64,000 nt of DNA from Tautonia marina. Lineage in GTDB: Bacteria; Planctomycetota; Planctomycetia; Isosphaerales; Isosphaeraceae. Below, piece after piece: positions 54,953 through 63,877 of this stretch; the first letter of the stretch is position 1, and each line of letters opens with the position of its first letter. The position numbers and the translations under genes were made by a program. The notes under the pieces are model-generated. The model did no database searches and was not told the origin of the DNA. It was given only the letters and a program-made list of their open reading frames with translations. The DNA lies in contig NZ_WEZF01000023.1 in the NCBI RefSeq assembly GCF_009177065.1, positions 50,618 through 114,617 on the forward strand, written 5' to 3'.

Positions 54953-55615
54953 ATGACGTCCATCCCCCCCAGCGACGACGATCGCGGGTCGGTCTCCCAA
55001 TGGATCGGCCAGTTAAAGGCCGGCGACCCCGAGGCCGCTCAGCCCCTCTGGGAACGCTACTTCGATCGGCTGGTCCGCCTGGCCCGACAGAAACTTGCCT
55101 CCAGCCGTCGCCGAGGAGCCGACGAGGACGAGGAAGACGCCGCCCTGAGCGCCTTCGACAGTTTCTGCGCCGGAGCCGCCCGGGGCCGATTCCCTTTGCT
55201 CGGCGATCGAGACGACCTCTGGAGGCTCCTGGTCGTCATCACCGCTCGCAAGGCCGGAGCGCAGGCCCAGCGCCGGCGGGCTCAGAAACGCGGGGGCGAA
55301 TACCTGCGCCTCGACACCGTTCAGAGCCCCGGGGCCGACGACGACCGCCTGTTGCTCGACCAGCTCGCCGGTTCTGAACCATCTCCCGAGTTCGCGGCCA
55401 TGGTCGCCGAGGCGTATGAACTCTTGCTCGACCAACTCGGTGACGACGATCTCCGCCACGTCGCCGTCTGGCGTCTGGAAGGTCTGACCAACGACGAGAT
55501 CGCCGATCGTCTCGGCTGCGCCCGCCGCACCGTCGCCCGACGGCTCGACCTGATCCGCAAGATCTGGGAATCGCACCGCTCGGCAGATCTCGACGATGAA
55601 ATTGAACCTGAGTGA
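54953..55615 (+). CDS. ECF-type RNA polymerase sigma factor
   Basis: The 220-residue protein fits the ECF-like group enriched in planctomycetes: GSVSQWIGQLKAGDPEAAQP, WERYFDRLVRLARQKL (region 2), FDSFCAGAARGRFPLLGDRD, DLWRLLVVITARKAGAQAQR, and region 4 VWRLEGLTNDEIADRLGCAR with RRTVARRLDLIRKIWE. The pairing of such ECF factors with Ser/Thr kinases is characteristic; here a kinase gene follows 68 nt downstream. ATG at 54953 has GAGGCGAGGCTC upstream. Confidence 0.85.
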   Translation: MTSIPPSDDDRGSVSQWIGQLKAGDPEAAQPLWERYFDRLVRLARQKLASSRRRGADEDEEDAALSAFDSFCAGAARGRFPLLGDRDDLWRLLVVITARKAGAQAQRRRAQKRGGEYLRLDTVQSPGADDDRLLLDQLAGSEPSPEFAAMVAEAYELLLDQLGDDDLRHVAVWRLEGLTNDEIADRLGCARRTVARRLDLIRKIWESHRSADLDDEIEPE

Positions 55616-55683
55616 ACTTTGTGTTGAAGGTTCTGCTGCTTTGAAATGCCGAATAAGCCACATGAATCCCATAGGACATTCTG

Positions 55684-57405
55684 ATGAGCAACGCGGAAAC
55701 CCAGCTCCATCCGGAACCGACCCTCTCGATTGATCGCGCGCGGTTCGTCAACGATGCCTGCGAGCGATTCGAGGCGGACTGGCGATCCGGATGCCGCCCC
55801 TCGATGGAATCGTTTCTGGCCGCAGTCGAGGGCCACGAGCGCCGCGTATTGCTTCAAGAATTGATTGCCCTGGAGGTGGAACTGCGCCGCGAGCGTGGTG
55901 AGAAGCCGGTCGAAGCAGACTACCGATCTCGGTTCCCGGCCGAGGCCTCCCTCGTCGCCGAGGCCTTTTGCGTAACCCAGCCCATGTCGATCGCCGGATA
56001 TGAACTCCTCGACGAACTCGGTCGGGGGGGGATGGGGGTCATCTATCGGGCCCGGCAGAAGGGTCTCAACCGCCTGGTTGCGTTAAAGGTCATGAGGGTT
56101 GGTCGGCTGGCGACCGACGACGAGGCCCGACGGTTTCGGATCGAGGCCGAGGCGGTGGCCGGTTTGCGGCACCCGAACATTGTCCGGATCTTCGACGTCG
56201 GCTGCTCGCACGGCGAGCACTACTTCAGCATGGAGCTGATCGAAGGGGGGAATCTTTCCCGGGTCATCCCGCTCTTGCGCGAGCAGCCCAGAGTGGTGGC
56301 GGATCTGCTCCTTCAAATCGCCCGAGCCGTCCACCACGCCCACCAACTCGAGTTCGTCCACCGTGATCTGAAGCCCGGCAACATCCTGCTTGACGGCGAT
56401 GCCGACACCCCGATCGAGCAGCGGACGCCGTACATCACCGATTTCGGGCTGGTCAAGTGTCTTGGTCCCGGATCGGAAGAGGGTCTGACCCGTCCCGAAG
56501 CCATCGTCGGCACCCTGGAGTACATGGCCCCCGAACAGGCCCAGGCCGGACCGATCGACGCTCGCACCGATGTCTATGGTCTGGGAGCGATCCTCTACGC
56601 CATGCTCACCGGCCGTCCTCCTCACCGGGCCGACTCTCCGATGGAAACGCTCGTTCAAATCAGCGAGCGAGAACCTGATCCCCCCCGTCGGCTCAATCCC
56701 GGTGTCCCCCGAGCTCTGGAAGCCATCTGCCTTCGCTGCCTGGAAATCGACCCCGAGCGCCGCTATCCCTCGGCCAAGGCGGTGGCCGAAGACCTGGAAC
56801 ACTTCCTCCGAGGCGAACCGATATCTGCCGGCCGGGTCGGCCCGCTCGGCCGGCTCCGGCGCTGGGCTCGTCGTGAGCCGGAACTGGTCTTCCGCCTGGT
56901 CGCGATCGGCAGTATCACGCTGCTCACCCAGGCCAATTACCTTGCCCATGCCCCGGCCGAACGCAAGCCTCTCTTGCACCTTCAGATCACGAGCCTCGAA
57001 CTGCTCTGGATGGCCTCCGCCATCCTCATTCAAACCGTCGCCCGTCGATCGGAGCGTCCCGAACGCCTCTGGCCCGCCTGGATCGTCGTCGACGTGACCG
57101 CGCTGACCCTCGCGCTCCGCCTGCTCGATGCCGCCGATAGTGGCTTGGTGATCGGCTATCCCATGCTGGTCGTCGCCTCGGGGCTCTGGTCCCGCCACTG
57201 GCTGGTCTGGCTGACGGCAGGACTGGCCTCGCTCGGCTATGCCTTGATCTGGTTCGAACATCTCATCCTCAACGGCCCTCAACCCAACGTCTTTCTCAAT
57301 ATTGTGGTTGCGTCGCTGCTGGTGACCGCGATGATCGTCTCGCATCAGGTCCGACGGCTCTGGTCCCTCAGCCGATTCTACGAACGCCGCCCCGACCCTC
57401 GGTGA
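55684..57405 (+). CDS. Membrane-anchored Ser/Thr protein kinase
   Basis: The 573-residue protein has a ~100-residue planctomycete N-terminal domain (FEADWRSGCRPSMESFLAAV, LIALEVELRRERGEKPVEAD), then a Hanks-type kinase domain (about 106-370): LLDELGRGGMGVIYRARQKG, VALKVM, FVHRDLKPGNILLDGDADTP with His226, ITDFGLVKCLG and GTLEYMAPEQAQAGPIDART. The C-terminal third has about six hydrophobic segments (LVAIGSITLLTQANYLAHAP, WLVWLTAGLASLGYALIWFE), so the kinase faces the cytoplasm from a membrane core. It follows an ECF sigma gene, suggesting the two act in one signalling path. ATG at 55684. Confidence 0.9.
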   Translation: MSNAETQLHPEPTLSIDRARFVNDACERFEADWRSGCRPSMESFLAAVEGHERRVLLQELIALEVELRRERGEKPVEADYRSRFPAEASLVAEAFCVTQPMSIAGYELLDELGRGGMGVIYRARQKGLNRLVALKVMRVGRLATDDEARRFRIEAEAVAGLRHPNIVRIFDVGCSHGEHYFSMELIEGGNLSRVIPLLREQPRVVADLLLQIARAVHHAHQLEFVHRDLKPGNILLDGDADTPIEQRTPYITDFGLVKCLGPGSEEGLTRPEAIVGTLEYMAPEQAQAGPIDARTDVYGLGAILYAMLTGRPPHRADSPMETLVQISEREPDPPRRLNPGVPRALEAICLRCLEIDPERRYPSAKAVAEDLEHFLRGEPISAGRVGPLGRLRRWARREPELVFRLVAIGSITLLTQANYLAHAPAERKPLLHLQITSLELLWMASAILIQTVARRSERPERLWPAWIVVDVTALTLALRLLDAADSGLVIGYPMLVVASGLWSRHWLVWLTAGLASLGYALIWFEHLILNGPQPNVFLNIVVASLLVTAMIVSHQVRRLWSLSRFYERRPDPR

Positions 57406-57593
57406 CGCCTCCATCCTCACGTCACCTTCGATTCCCCTTCGAAGCTCGTCGCCTCCCCGTCGCATCGCGGCCGATCAAGCGATAGGCTGGGGATCGACGA
57501 TCGACTCGGAATCAAAGGGGCCTCGGCCGGGGGTCGGCCGATGGCGAGTTCTCAAGACCCGAACGATCGATCGAGACTGGGAGTTGACCACCA

Positions 57594-58370
57594 ATGACTC
57601 GACGCTTCGCCCTCGTCTGCTTCAGCCTGTTCGCCCTTGCCGCGGCCAAACCCGCCCTGGCTCAGGACGATTCGATCTCGTGCCTGATCATCACGGGCGA
57701 CCATCGCGGCCACGCCTGGCAGGAAACCACACCCATTATCAAGGACTTCCTCGAAGAAGGTGGCCGGATCAAGGTCGATGTGACCACCACGCCCGCCAAG
57801 GATCTGACCGAAGACAACCTTTCCAAGTATGACGTTTTGCTCCTCAATTATCGTCAGACCGACAACGCCACCTCCGAAACCGAGTGGACCGACGAGAACA
57901 AGGAGGCCCTGCTCAACGCCGTCAAGAGTGGCACCGGCCTGGTCGTCTACCACTTCGCCTCCAGCGCTTTCGCCGATCCAAACTGGGCCGAATATGAGCG
58001 CATGATTGCCGGTGGCTGGCGCAGCCAGGGATTCCACGGCCCCAAGCACGAGTTCACCGTCAAGCAGACGGACGTTGACCACCCGATCTCCCGAGGGCTC
58101 CCGGCATCGTTCGATCATACGATCGACGAACTGTATCAAAACTCTCTCATGGTTGACGGAAACGTCGTCCTCGCCACCGCCTATTCCGACCCCGACCTGC
58201 CGCGCGGAACCGGCAAGGATGAGCCAGTGATCTGGGTCAACACCTTTGGCCAGGGCCGAGTGTACAACAACGTGCTCGGCCACGATCCCACCGCCATCTC
58301 AAACCCGCACTATCAGGAATGGATGCGACGCGGTGTCGAGTGGGCCGCCACGGGAGAGGTCCAGGACTGA
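57594..58370 (+). CDS. ThuA-domain protein, exported
   Basis: The 258-residue protein carries a signal peptide (MTRRFALVCFSLFALAAAKP, cut near ALAQDD) and a ThuA/trehalose-utilisation-like domain: CLIITGDHRGHAWQETTPII, LLLNYRQTDNATSETEW, GTGLVVYHFASSAFADPNW, VDHPISRGLPASFDHTIDEL and PVIWVNTFGQGRVYNNVLGH. The domain has a glutamine-amidotransferase-like fold and is common in planctomycetes, possibly acting on sugars in the periplasm; no activity is assigned. It is followed by a small unrelated gene 109 nt on. Confidence 0.88.
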   Translation: MTRRFALVCFSLFALAAAKPALAQDDSISCLIITGDHRGHAWQETTPIIKDFLEEGGRIKVDVTTTPAKDLTEDNLSKYDVLLLNYRQTDNATSETEWTDENKEALLNAVKSGTGLVVYHFASSAFADPNWAEYERMIAGGWRSQGFHGPKHEFTVKQTDVDHPISRGLPASFDHTIDELYQNSLMVDGNVVLATAYSDPDLPRGTGKDEPVIWVNTFGQGRVYNNVLGHDPTAISNPHYQEWMRRGVEWAATGEVQD

Positions 58371-58479
58371 CCTCGACGTCTCCTGGTCTGATCTGACCGA
58401 ACGACCACCCGATCTGGTCGGGTGGTCGACTGGCAGCCAATCCGATCGTTCGATCACCCTCCGAGGAGACGGCAAGGCC

Positions 58480-58872
58480 ATGAGCGATGCTCCTCCTCCC
58501 CCTCCCCCAAAGGGTCAGCGCGACTACAGCCAGGCTCGCCTGACCCGCCACGCAATCGAACGCTTCATCGAGCGGTTCCACGTTCCCGAACCCGAGGCCG
58601 AGGGGGCACTCCGAACCGCCCTGGCCCGCACCCGGCGGCTCGGCCGGAATCCTGAGAACGGCGCGGTTGCTGCCCTCGCCCTGCACCGAGGCCGGATGCT
58701 CGTGGCCATCTTTCAGGAGTCCACCTGCCTGACCGTCCTGACGTGGCCGCTTTTCGAACCGCGCATGCCCGAGTTCGGCCGCGTTCGCCTGCCTCGCAAA
58801 CGCGGCCGGATGCTCCGGCGCCTCCAGCAGGATCCTCCGGACGAACCAGACGCCCCCCTCTCCGATCAGTGA
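58480..58872 (+). CDS. Small basic hypothetical protein
   Basis: The 130-residue protein has an acidic/Pro-rich start and an alpha-beta core with a His at the front of a helix (RLTRHAIERFIERFHVPEPE), a short strand (GRMLVAIFQESTCLTVLTW) and a very basic C-terminal helix (LPRKRGRMLRRLQQD). The layout resembles DUF4258/BrnT-like small folds, but no such identity can be claimed. ATG at 58480 is preceded by GGCAAGGCC. It is convergent with the aminotransferase gene, whose end is 27 nt away. Confidence 0.6.
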   Translation: MSDAPPPPPPKGQRDYSQARLTRHAIERFIERFHVPEPEAEGALRTALARTRRLGRNPENGAVAALALHRGRMLVAIFQESTCLTVLTWPLFEPRMPEFGRVRLPRKRGRMLRRLQQDPPDEPDAPLSDQ

Positions 58873-58899
58873 GTGCCCCGCCCGTTGGAGACGAACCTC

Positions 58900-60033
58900 T
58901 CAGACGGTCGTCTCCCGTCGTTCCTCGGCCAGCGATCGCAGCACCTCAAGCCCTCGCTCCAGTACCGCGTCATCAACCGCATATGAGATGCGGACATGCG
59001 TATCGACCTTGCTGAACACGTTCCCCGGAATGATGAGCAGGTTGCGCCGGATCGCCTCCTCGACGAGCGATGTCGCCGACGGCCAACCCTCGGGCACCTT
59101 CGGAAAGGCATAGAACGCCCCGGTGGGTCGAGCAAGTTCGTACCTTCCGGAAAGCACCTCAACCACACGATCCCGCTTGCGCCGGTAGGCGTCGATCTGT
59201 GCGGTCAGGTCCAGGGCCGATGCCCCCACCACCGCGTGCTGCAACGGGGTCGGGGCACACACGAACGAGAATTGCTGAAGCTTGGCCATCTCCTGCATCA
59301 AGCGTCCTGGTCCGTGTGCGAACCCGAGCCGCCAGCCGGTCATCCCATAGGTTTTACTAAATCCGTCGACCACCAGGACATCCTCATTCCATTCCGCCGG
59401 CGAATGGAATGACTCGTCATAACAAAACGCCTTGTAGACTTCATCACTGATCAGCAAGATCCCCCGCTCCCGACATAGCTCGGCGAGGGCCTTCAGCTCC
59501 TCCGGCGGAACGACCACTCCGCTTGGGTTTCCCGGGCTATTGACGATGATCGCCTTCGTCTTCGCCGTGATGGCCGCCTCGACCCGATCGATCGGAACTC
59601 CGAAGCTCGGATACGTGTCAACCAGGACCGTTGTCCCACCGGCCAGGGCAACAAGGTTCGGATACATCACGAAATACGGGTCAAAGACGATCACCTCGTC
59701 TCCCGGATTCACCGCGCAGCAGATCGCCAGCAAGAGCCCTCCCGCCGTGCCTGAGGTCACCATGACCTGACGGTCGGCGTGGCCGTACTGATCCTGGACA
59801 ATCTGTTGCAGTTCCCCCCGCAACCCGGGATCTCCCATGGTCACGGTGTACGCGTTGCGTCCCGCTCGAATCGCCTCGCAGGCCGCGTCCTTGATGACAT
59901 CCGGTACGTCGAAGTCCGGGAGACCGATGGAAAGGTTGATGGGATCGGTCATCTGTTTGGCCATTTCAAAGGCCTTTCGAATGCCCGATGCCTCAATCTT
60001 CGTCATCCGATCTGCTATCCAACCGTCGTTCAC
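58900..60033 (-). CDS. Class I/II pyridoxal-phosphate aminotransferase
   Basis: The 377-residue enzyme has the fold-type I pattern: DPINLSIGLPDFDVPDVIKD, AYTVTMGDPGLRGELQQIVQ, VTSGTAGGLLLAICCAVNPG, IIVNSPGNPSGVVVPPEELK, LISDEVYKAFCYDESFHSPA with the Asp/Tyr pair, and the PLP-binding Lys in VDGFSKTYGMTGWRLGFAHG. It transfers amino groups between amino and keto acids; the specific substrate (aspartate, alanine or aromatic) is not evident. Length and start (MNDGWIADRMTKIEASGIRK) are normal. It is leftward, upstream of a tRNA-like remnant. Confidence 0.92.
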   Translation of the reverse strand: MNDGWIADRMTKIEASGIRKAFEMAKQMTDPINLSIGLPDFDVPDVIKDAACEAIRAGRNAYTVTMGDPGLRGELQQIVQDQYGHADRQVMVTSGTAGGLLLAICCAVNPGDEVIVFDPYFVMYPNLVALAGGTTVLVDTYPSFGVPIDRVEAAITAKTKAIIVNSPGNPSGVVVPPEELKALAELCRERGILLISDEVYKAFCYDESFHSPAEWNEDVLVVDGFSKTYGMTGWRLGFAHGPGRLMQEMAKLQQFSFVCAPTPLQHAVVGASALDLTAQIDAYRRKRDRVVEVLSGRYELARPTGAFYAFPKVPEGWPSATSLVEEAIRRNLLIIPGNVFSKVDTHVRISYAVDDAVLERGLEVLRSLAEERRETTV

Positions 60034-60058
60034 GACTCCCCTCCTCCCACCTCAATGA

Positions 60059-60126
60059 TGGCCCCACGAGGCATCGAACCCCGATGCCATCCCGAGCCGT
60101 TCCGCCTTGATTCGAGCCTGGGGCCC
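60059..60126 (-). other. tRNA-like remnant
   Basis: Read leftward, the 3' end looks like a tRNA: T-stem CGGGG/CCTCG with loop TTCGATG, acceptor strand TGGGGCC and a discriminator A at 60059. A matching 5' acceptor strand GGCCCCA lies at 60126-60120, but the total of ~67 nt leaves too little room for normal D and anticodon arms. It may be a decayed tRNA or an attachment-site trace. Confidence 0.35.
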
Positions 60127-60274
60127 CGGTTGGCCCTGAACCCTCGACTCCCTTTGACTCTATCGGACTCGACGCCCTCGTGCGAGTTCACCGGCATCGG
60201 CAAGCCTCGGCCCATGCGATACAATGACGATTTCCGAGAACCTCCGTCATCCTGTGCTTCTGTCGGACACACTC

Positions 60275-60961
60275 ATGACCTTCCCCGAGTCGCCCCGCGC
60301 CCTGCTGCTCGACTTCGACGGCACGATGGCCGACACGCTCCCGTTGATCTTCGACGCCTTCCGCCACGCTCTCTCCCCCTGGACCGATCCCCTCCCGACC
60401 GACGATGAGGTTGAGGCCAGCTTCGGCCCCGCCGAACGGGCCTGCCTGGGCCTCTTTGCCCCCGAGGAACGGCTCGACGAGGCCCTCGACCGCTTCTTTT
60501 TCCATTATGAACAGGAACATGAACGCATGGTCCGACTCTTTGACGGGATCCCCGCCGTCATCGATCGGGCTCGAAGCCTCGGCTGGAAAGTTGGCGTGTT
60601 CACCGGCAAGGGCCGCCGCGCCGCTCAATTCTCCCTTTCCACGCTCGGGCTTGTCGATCGGATCGACTGCCTCATCTCCGGAGACGATGTCGAACGCCCC
60701 AAACCCGACCCCGACGGCCTCTATCGAGCCGCTCATCTGCTCCAGGTCGAACCCCGACGGATTCTCATGGTCGGCGACAGCCCGGCCGACGTTCGCGCCG
60801 GCCGAGCCGCGGGGGCTCTCACCTGTGCCGTCACCTGGGCCGCCTTCCGCCCCGAGCGTCTCGTCGCCGAATCGCCTGACCACACGTGTTCGAATGTTCC
60901 TGATTTTCTTGCCCTGCTCGACGCGTTGCACCAGAACGATGAGCCCCTTCCGAAACCCTAA
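60275..60961 (+). CDS. HAD-superfamily phosphatase
   Basis: The 228-residue protein follows the PGP/HAD pattern: RALLLDFDGTMADTLPLIFD with the nucleophile and acid Asp (DxDGT), GWKVGVFTGKGRRAAQFSLS (motif II Thr), a Lys in VERPKPDPDGLYRAAHLLQV, and motif IV LMVGDSPADVRAGRAAGALT. The cap is helical. It probably hydrolyses a phosphate ester such as phosphoglycolate or a sugar phosphate; specificity is not evident. ATG at 60275 gives a normal start; an ATG 51 nt earlier is also possible. Confidence 0.88.
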   Translation: MTFPESPRALLLDFDGTMADTLPLIFDAFRHALSPWTDPLPTDDEVEASFGPAERACLGLFAPEERLDEALDRFFFHYEQEHERMVRLFDGIPAVIDRARSLGWKVGVFTGKGRRAAQFSLSTLGLVDRIDCLISGDDVERPKPDPDGLYRAAHLLQVEPRRILMVGDSPADVRAGRAAGALTCAVTWAAFRPERLVAESPDHTCSNVPDFLALLDALHQNDEPLPKP

Positions 60962-61086
60962 CGGAAAGCGTTGATCCACATTCAACACCTTTCTGATAAA
61001 ACGCTCATTGATCACACAGCATTTTGACCCTTCCCTCCGGACGCGAGTTCCGGAGCCCTTCCTTCATTCCTCCCCGAGGCTCTCCC

Positions 61087-61992
61087 ATGCCCGTGCTCGA
61101 CCGCGAGGAATACATCGAGCAGGCCTACTTCTTTCGTGCCTTCCGAGAACGGGTGCTCGACGGTATCCCCTCTCAAGATGTCCTCTCTCGAATCGGTGAG
61201 GAGCTACTCTCCACCACCCGGCTCCCCATGGCCGTTGGCTTCATGTACTCTGAGGTCAAGGTCAGTGGCCTCATGAGTCCGGCCATGAAGCAACTGGGCC
61301 ACTACTTCGCTCCATTTCAAACCTATGTGATCACCAAGGCAGAAGAAGACTCGTACAACCGATTTCCCATGGATCAAGCACTCCTCGTCCTTGAACGCGA
61401 GGCCAACTACCGCGCCGCCGAACCCACCCCTGCCGGCCTGTTCGTCTACCAGTTCGAGGCGATCAGCCGCAACCGCCTCGGTTACGCCGGTGGCCTCGAT
61501 GCCATGGCCGCCGACCCCTTCTATGACGAGTCTTGGAGCGATTACATTTTGCTGTTAAATTCACGGTTGGGAGATGTCGATTTTGCCGACTTAATTTACT
61601 CTCGATCAGAATTCCTCGTCACTCAAATGCGACGGCGCGACCCCAACTTCACTCCCAAATTTCCCATCCTTTTCGGGGAGAAAGAAGGCAAGATCGCCCG
61701 AGCCAACCACGGGCGAGATCCCCTCTACCTCTTCTCCGCCCTTCAGCGCCAGCTCAACTACCCCGAGGTCCCCCGACCCAAACGTGCCGACGAGGCCGAA
61801 ACACGACTGAACCTTCTTGAGAAACAGGTCAAACTGCTCGAAAACCGCCTCAAGCTTGTCGAGGTCGACCTCAAGGGTGAACTCGATGTCAACCAGTTGC
61901 GTGTTCGTCCCGAAGACACTGCCGGCGTTCCCGACCACTGGGGCCTGAAGGCATCCGACCTCGACGCCCCCTCCTCCGACCTGGAAGGCTAA
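61087..61992 (+). CDS. Conserved-looking hypothetical protein
   Basis: The 301-residue product begins with MPVLDREEYIEQAYFFRAFR and is mostly helical; it ends in a heptad pattern LLEKQVKLLENRLKLVEVDL and an acidic tail. Many aromatic residues (for example YSEVKVSGLMSPAMKQLGHY) suggest a compact domain. ATG at 61087 lies soon after GAGGCTCTCCC and the upstream frame is not convincing. No family is recognised. The FG-GAP gene follows immediately (5 nt), suggesting co-transcription. Confidence 0.6.
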   Translation: MPVLDREEYIEQAYFFRAFRERVLDGIPSQDVLSRIGEELLSTTRLPMAVGFMYSEVKVSGLMSPAMKQLGHYFAPFQTYVITKAEEDSYNRFPMDQALLVLEREANYRAAEPTPAGLFVYQFEAISRNRLGYAGGLDAMAADPFYDESWSDYILLLNSRLGDVDFADLIYSRSEFLVTQMRRRDPNFTPKFPILFGEKEGKIARANHGRDPLYLFSALQRQLNYPEVPRPKRADEAETRLNLLEKQVKLLENRLKLVEVDLKGELDVNQLRVRPEDTAGVPDHWGLKASDLDAPSSDLEG

Positions 61993-61997
61993 CCACA

Positions 61998-63242
61998 ATG
62001 CGTCCCTTCACGATGCTTTCCCTGATGCTCTTGAACCCGTTCCCTGGCGACGACGAGGCCGCCCCCCCGTCCCCCCTCCCCTCGTTCAAACGCATCGTGA
62101 TCGACGACACGTTCCCCGGTGGCTATCAGGTTGAGGTCGCCGATGTCAACGGCGACACACGGCCCGATATCATCGCCCTCGGTGGCGGCACCTGCGCCTG
62201 GTACGAAAACCCATCATGGCAGAAACGCATCATCACCGGTCCCGATCAGACGCCTGGCATCATCTCCTCGGCGACCACCGACCTCGATGGCGACGGTCGT
62301 GCCGAGGTTGCCATCGCCTACGACTTCGCCATGCGAGAACCCACTCGCGGCAAACTCGGGCTCGCGCGGCCGGGCGCGTCCCCCGATGACAAGTGGTCCT
62401 TTCAGACGATCGCCGAAGTCCCCAGCATCCACCGCCTCCGATGGGGCGACACTCGTGGCGACGGACGCCTCGACCTGATCGTGGCTCCCATCTTCGGACC
62501 CGATTCCACTCCTCCCGCCTTTCAGGAAGACTCGGCTCGGCTCATGGTGTTCCCCTCGTTCACCATCGGAGCCAATCGCCCCAAACCCGAGTCCGTTGCC
62601 CTCGCTCCCGTCATGCACGCCATCGCCGTCGTCCGCCTTCCCGAAAATCACCGCGATTCCATTCTCTCCGCCAGCAATCTTGGCGTCTCCTTGCACCGAC
62701 GTGCCGAAGTCGTCGATCCCGAATCTCCTCACACCTGGCTCAGTGTTCGGCTGACTCCAGGGGCCTCCGGGACTCCCCCCGCCCGAGGTGCCAGCGAGAT
62801 TCATCTCGGACACTTCGGATCAGATCACGCCTTGCTTGCCACCATCGAGCCCTGGCACGGATCGAACGTGGCCATTTCGACCATCCCACGCGCCGCGCTG
62901 ACCACTGTGGGTCATCAGCCCGACCAGATCGGTCCTCGAACCATCCTCGACGACTCCCTCGATGATGGTCATGCACTCTGGCTTGCTGATGTCAACGGAG
63001 ACGGGATCGACGAGGTTTTCGCCGGCCATCGCGGAACGAATCATCGAGTCTCGGTCTACCACTTCGATGGCAAGACGTGGCAGCGAACCATCCTCGACTC
63101 CACCATCGCCGCCCAGGATCTTCGAGGAGGAGACCTCAATCAGGATGGGATTCCCGACATCGTCGCCATCGGAGGGACCTCTCAAAACGTGATCTGGTAT
63201 CGCCCCCGTCCGGCCTCCACCTCAGCCTCGTCCCACCCCTGA
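61998..63242 (+). CDS. FG-GAP/VCBS repeat protein, probably exported
   Basis: The 414-residue protein has a short hydrophobic N-terminus (MRPFTMLSLMLLNPFPGDDE, a weak signal) and several calcium-binding FG-GAP/VCBS repeats with D-x-N-G-D-x-x-x-D cores: VADVNGDTRPDIIALGG, TTDLDGDGRAEVAIAYD, GDTRGDGRLDLIVAPIF, LADVNGDGIDEVFAGHR and GDLNQDGIPDIVAIGGT. The repeats would form a beta-propeller used in many planctomycete surface proteins, often binding ligands. No catalytic motif is visible. It begins five bases after the previous gene and is followed by a gap. Confidence 0.85.
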   Translation: MRPFTMLSLMLLNPFPGDDEAAPPSPLPSFKRIVIDDTFPGGYQVEVADVNGDTRPDIIALGGGTCAWYENPSWQKRIITGPDQTPGIISSATTDLDGDGRAEVAIAYDFAMREPTRGKLGLARPGASPDDKWSFQTIAEVPSIHRLRWGDTRGDGRLDLIVAPIFGPDSTPPAFQEDSARLMVFPSFTIGANRPKPESVALAPVMHAIAVVRLPENHRDSILSASNLGVSLHRRAEVVDPESPHTWLSVRLTPGASGTPPARGASEIHLGHFGSDHALLATIEPWHGSNVAISTIPRAALTTVGHQPDQIGPRTILDDSLDDGHALWLADVNGDGIDEVFAGHRGTNHRVSVYHFDGKTWQRTILDSTIAAQDLRGGDLNQDGIPDIVAIGGTSQNVIWYRPRPASTSASSHP

Positions 63243-63411
63243 TCCGGATGAGCACGAGACACGTTGCAATGCAATCACGGCTCGATTACATTCAGAAATG
63301 GCTCATGGGTGCCTCAGTGCGATCATTGAGGTTCGATGGCGAACGATGATCCTGAGTGCCAGAGCCATCTCCACACCTCTTGATCCTCGTAGAATTTGAG
63401 GACTCTGAACG

Positions 63412-63837
63412 ATGTTGCGAAGCCGCCCGATCGTCTCGATGTTCACCATTGCGTGCGCCACGGCCCTCGCGGGCGCAACGGCCCAGGCTCAGGAAGACAC
63501 GCCCAAACCAGCCACCCCCGCCGCACCCGCTGCCGCAGACGCCGGCGACGACCAACCGACAGCCGAAGCACCCAAAACCTACCCGCCATACCGTCGCGTA
63601 CCAAGCAACTTTGGCAAGGTGGGCCTCTCCAACCAGCAACGTGAAGACATCTACATTATCCGCGGGCGCTATCAGTCAGAGATCGCCGAACTGAAAGCCC
63701 GGATTGAGATGCTCTCCCAAAAAGAGATGGACGAATGCGTCTCCGTCCTGACGGAAGCACAGCGGAAACTCCTCGACCAGATCCGCGCCGCCAGCCGCCC
63801 CGCTCTCCTCGGCAGCGGAAGCAACCGCGAGAACTAA
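63412..63837 (+). CDS. Small secreted hypothetical protein
   Basis: The 141-residue product has a signal peptide (MLRSRPIVSMFTIACATALA, cleaved near AQAQED), an Ala/Pro-rich linker and a helical, charged C-terminal domain (LSNQQREDIYIIRGRYQSEI, LTEAQRKLLDQIRAASRPAL) that resembles short CpxP/LTxxQ-like stress proteins (LTEAQR). The likeness is weak but could indicate a periplasmic sensor or chaperone. A hairpin follows the stop. No neighbour in the window suggests a role. Confidence 0.6.
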   Translation: MLRSRPIVSMFTIACATALAGATAQAQEDTPKPATPAAPAAADAGDDQPTAEAPKTYPPYRRVPSNFGKVGLSNQQREDIYIIRGRYQSEIAELKARIEMLSQKEMDECVSVLTEAQRKLLDQIRAASRPALLGSGSNREN

Positions 63838-63847
63838 TCCTGCTCGG

Positions 63848-63877
63848 CACCCCGGACTCCCCACACGGTCCGGGGTG
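63848..63877 (+). terminator. Hairpin terminator candidate
   Basis: CACCCCGGAC (63848-63857) and GTCCGGGGTG (63868-63877) form a perfect 10-bp stem with a 10-nt loop, 10 bases after the preceding stop. The following TCTTCAAC is not a strong U-run, so termination is likely but not certain. Confidence 0.6.

Noticed and set aside
60030..60272. Leftward small frame over the tRNA-like remnant
   Set aside because: It has no ribosome-binding site or family sequence and its composition follows from the tRNA-like sequence on the same strand.
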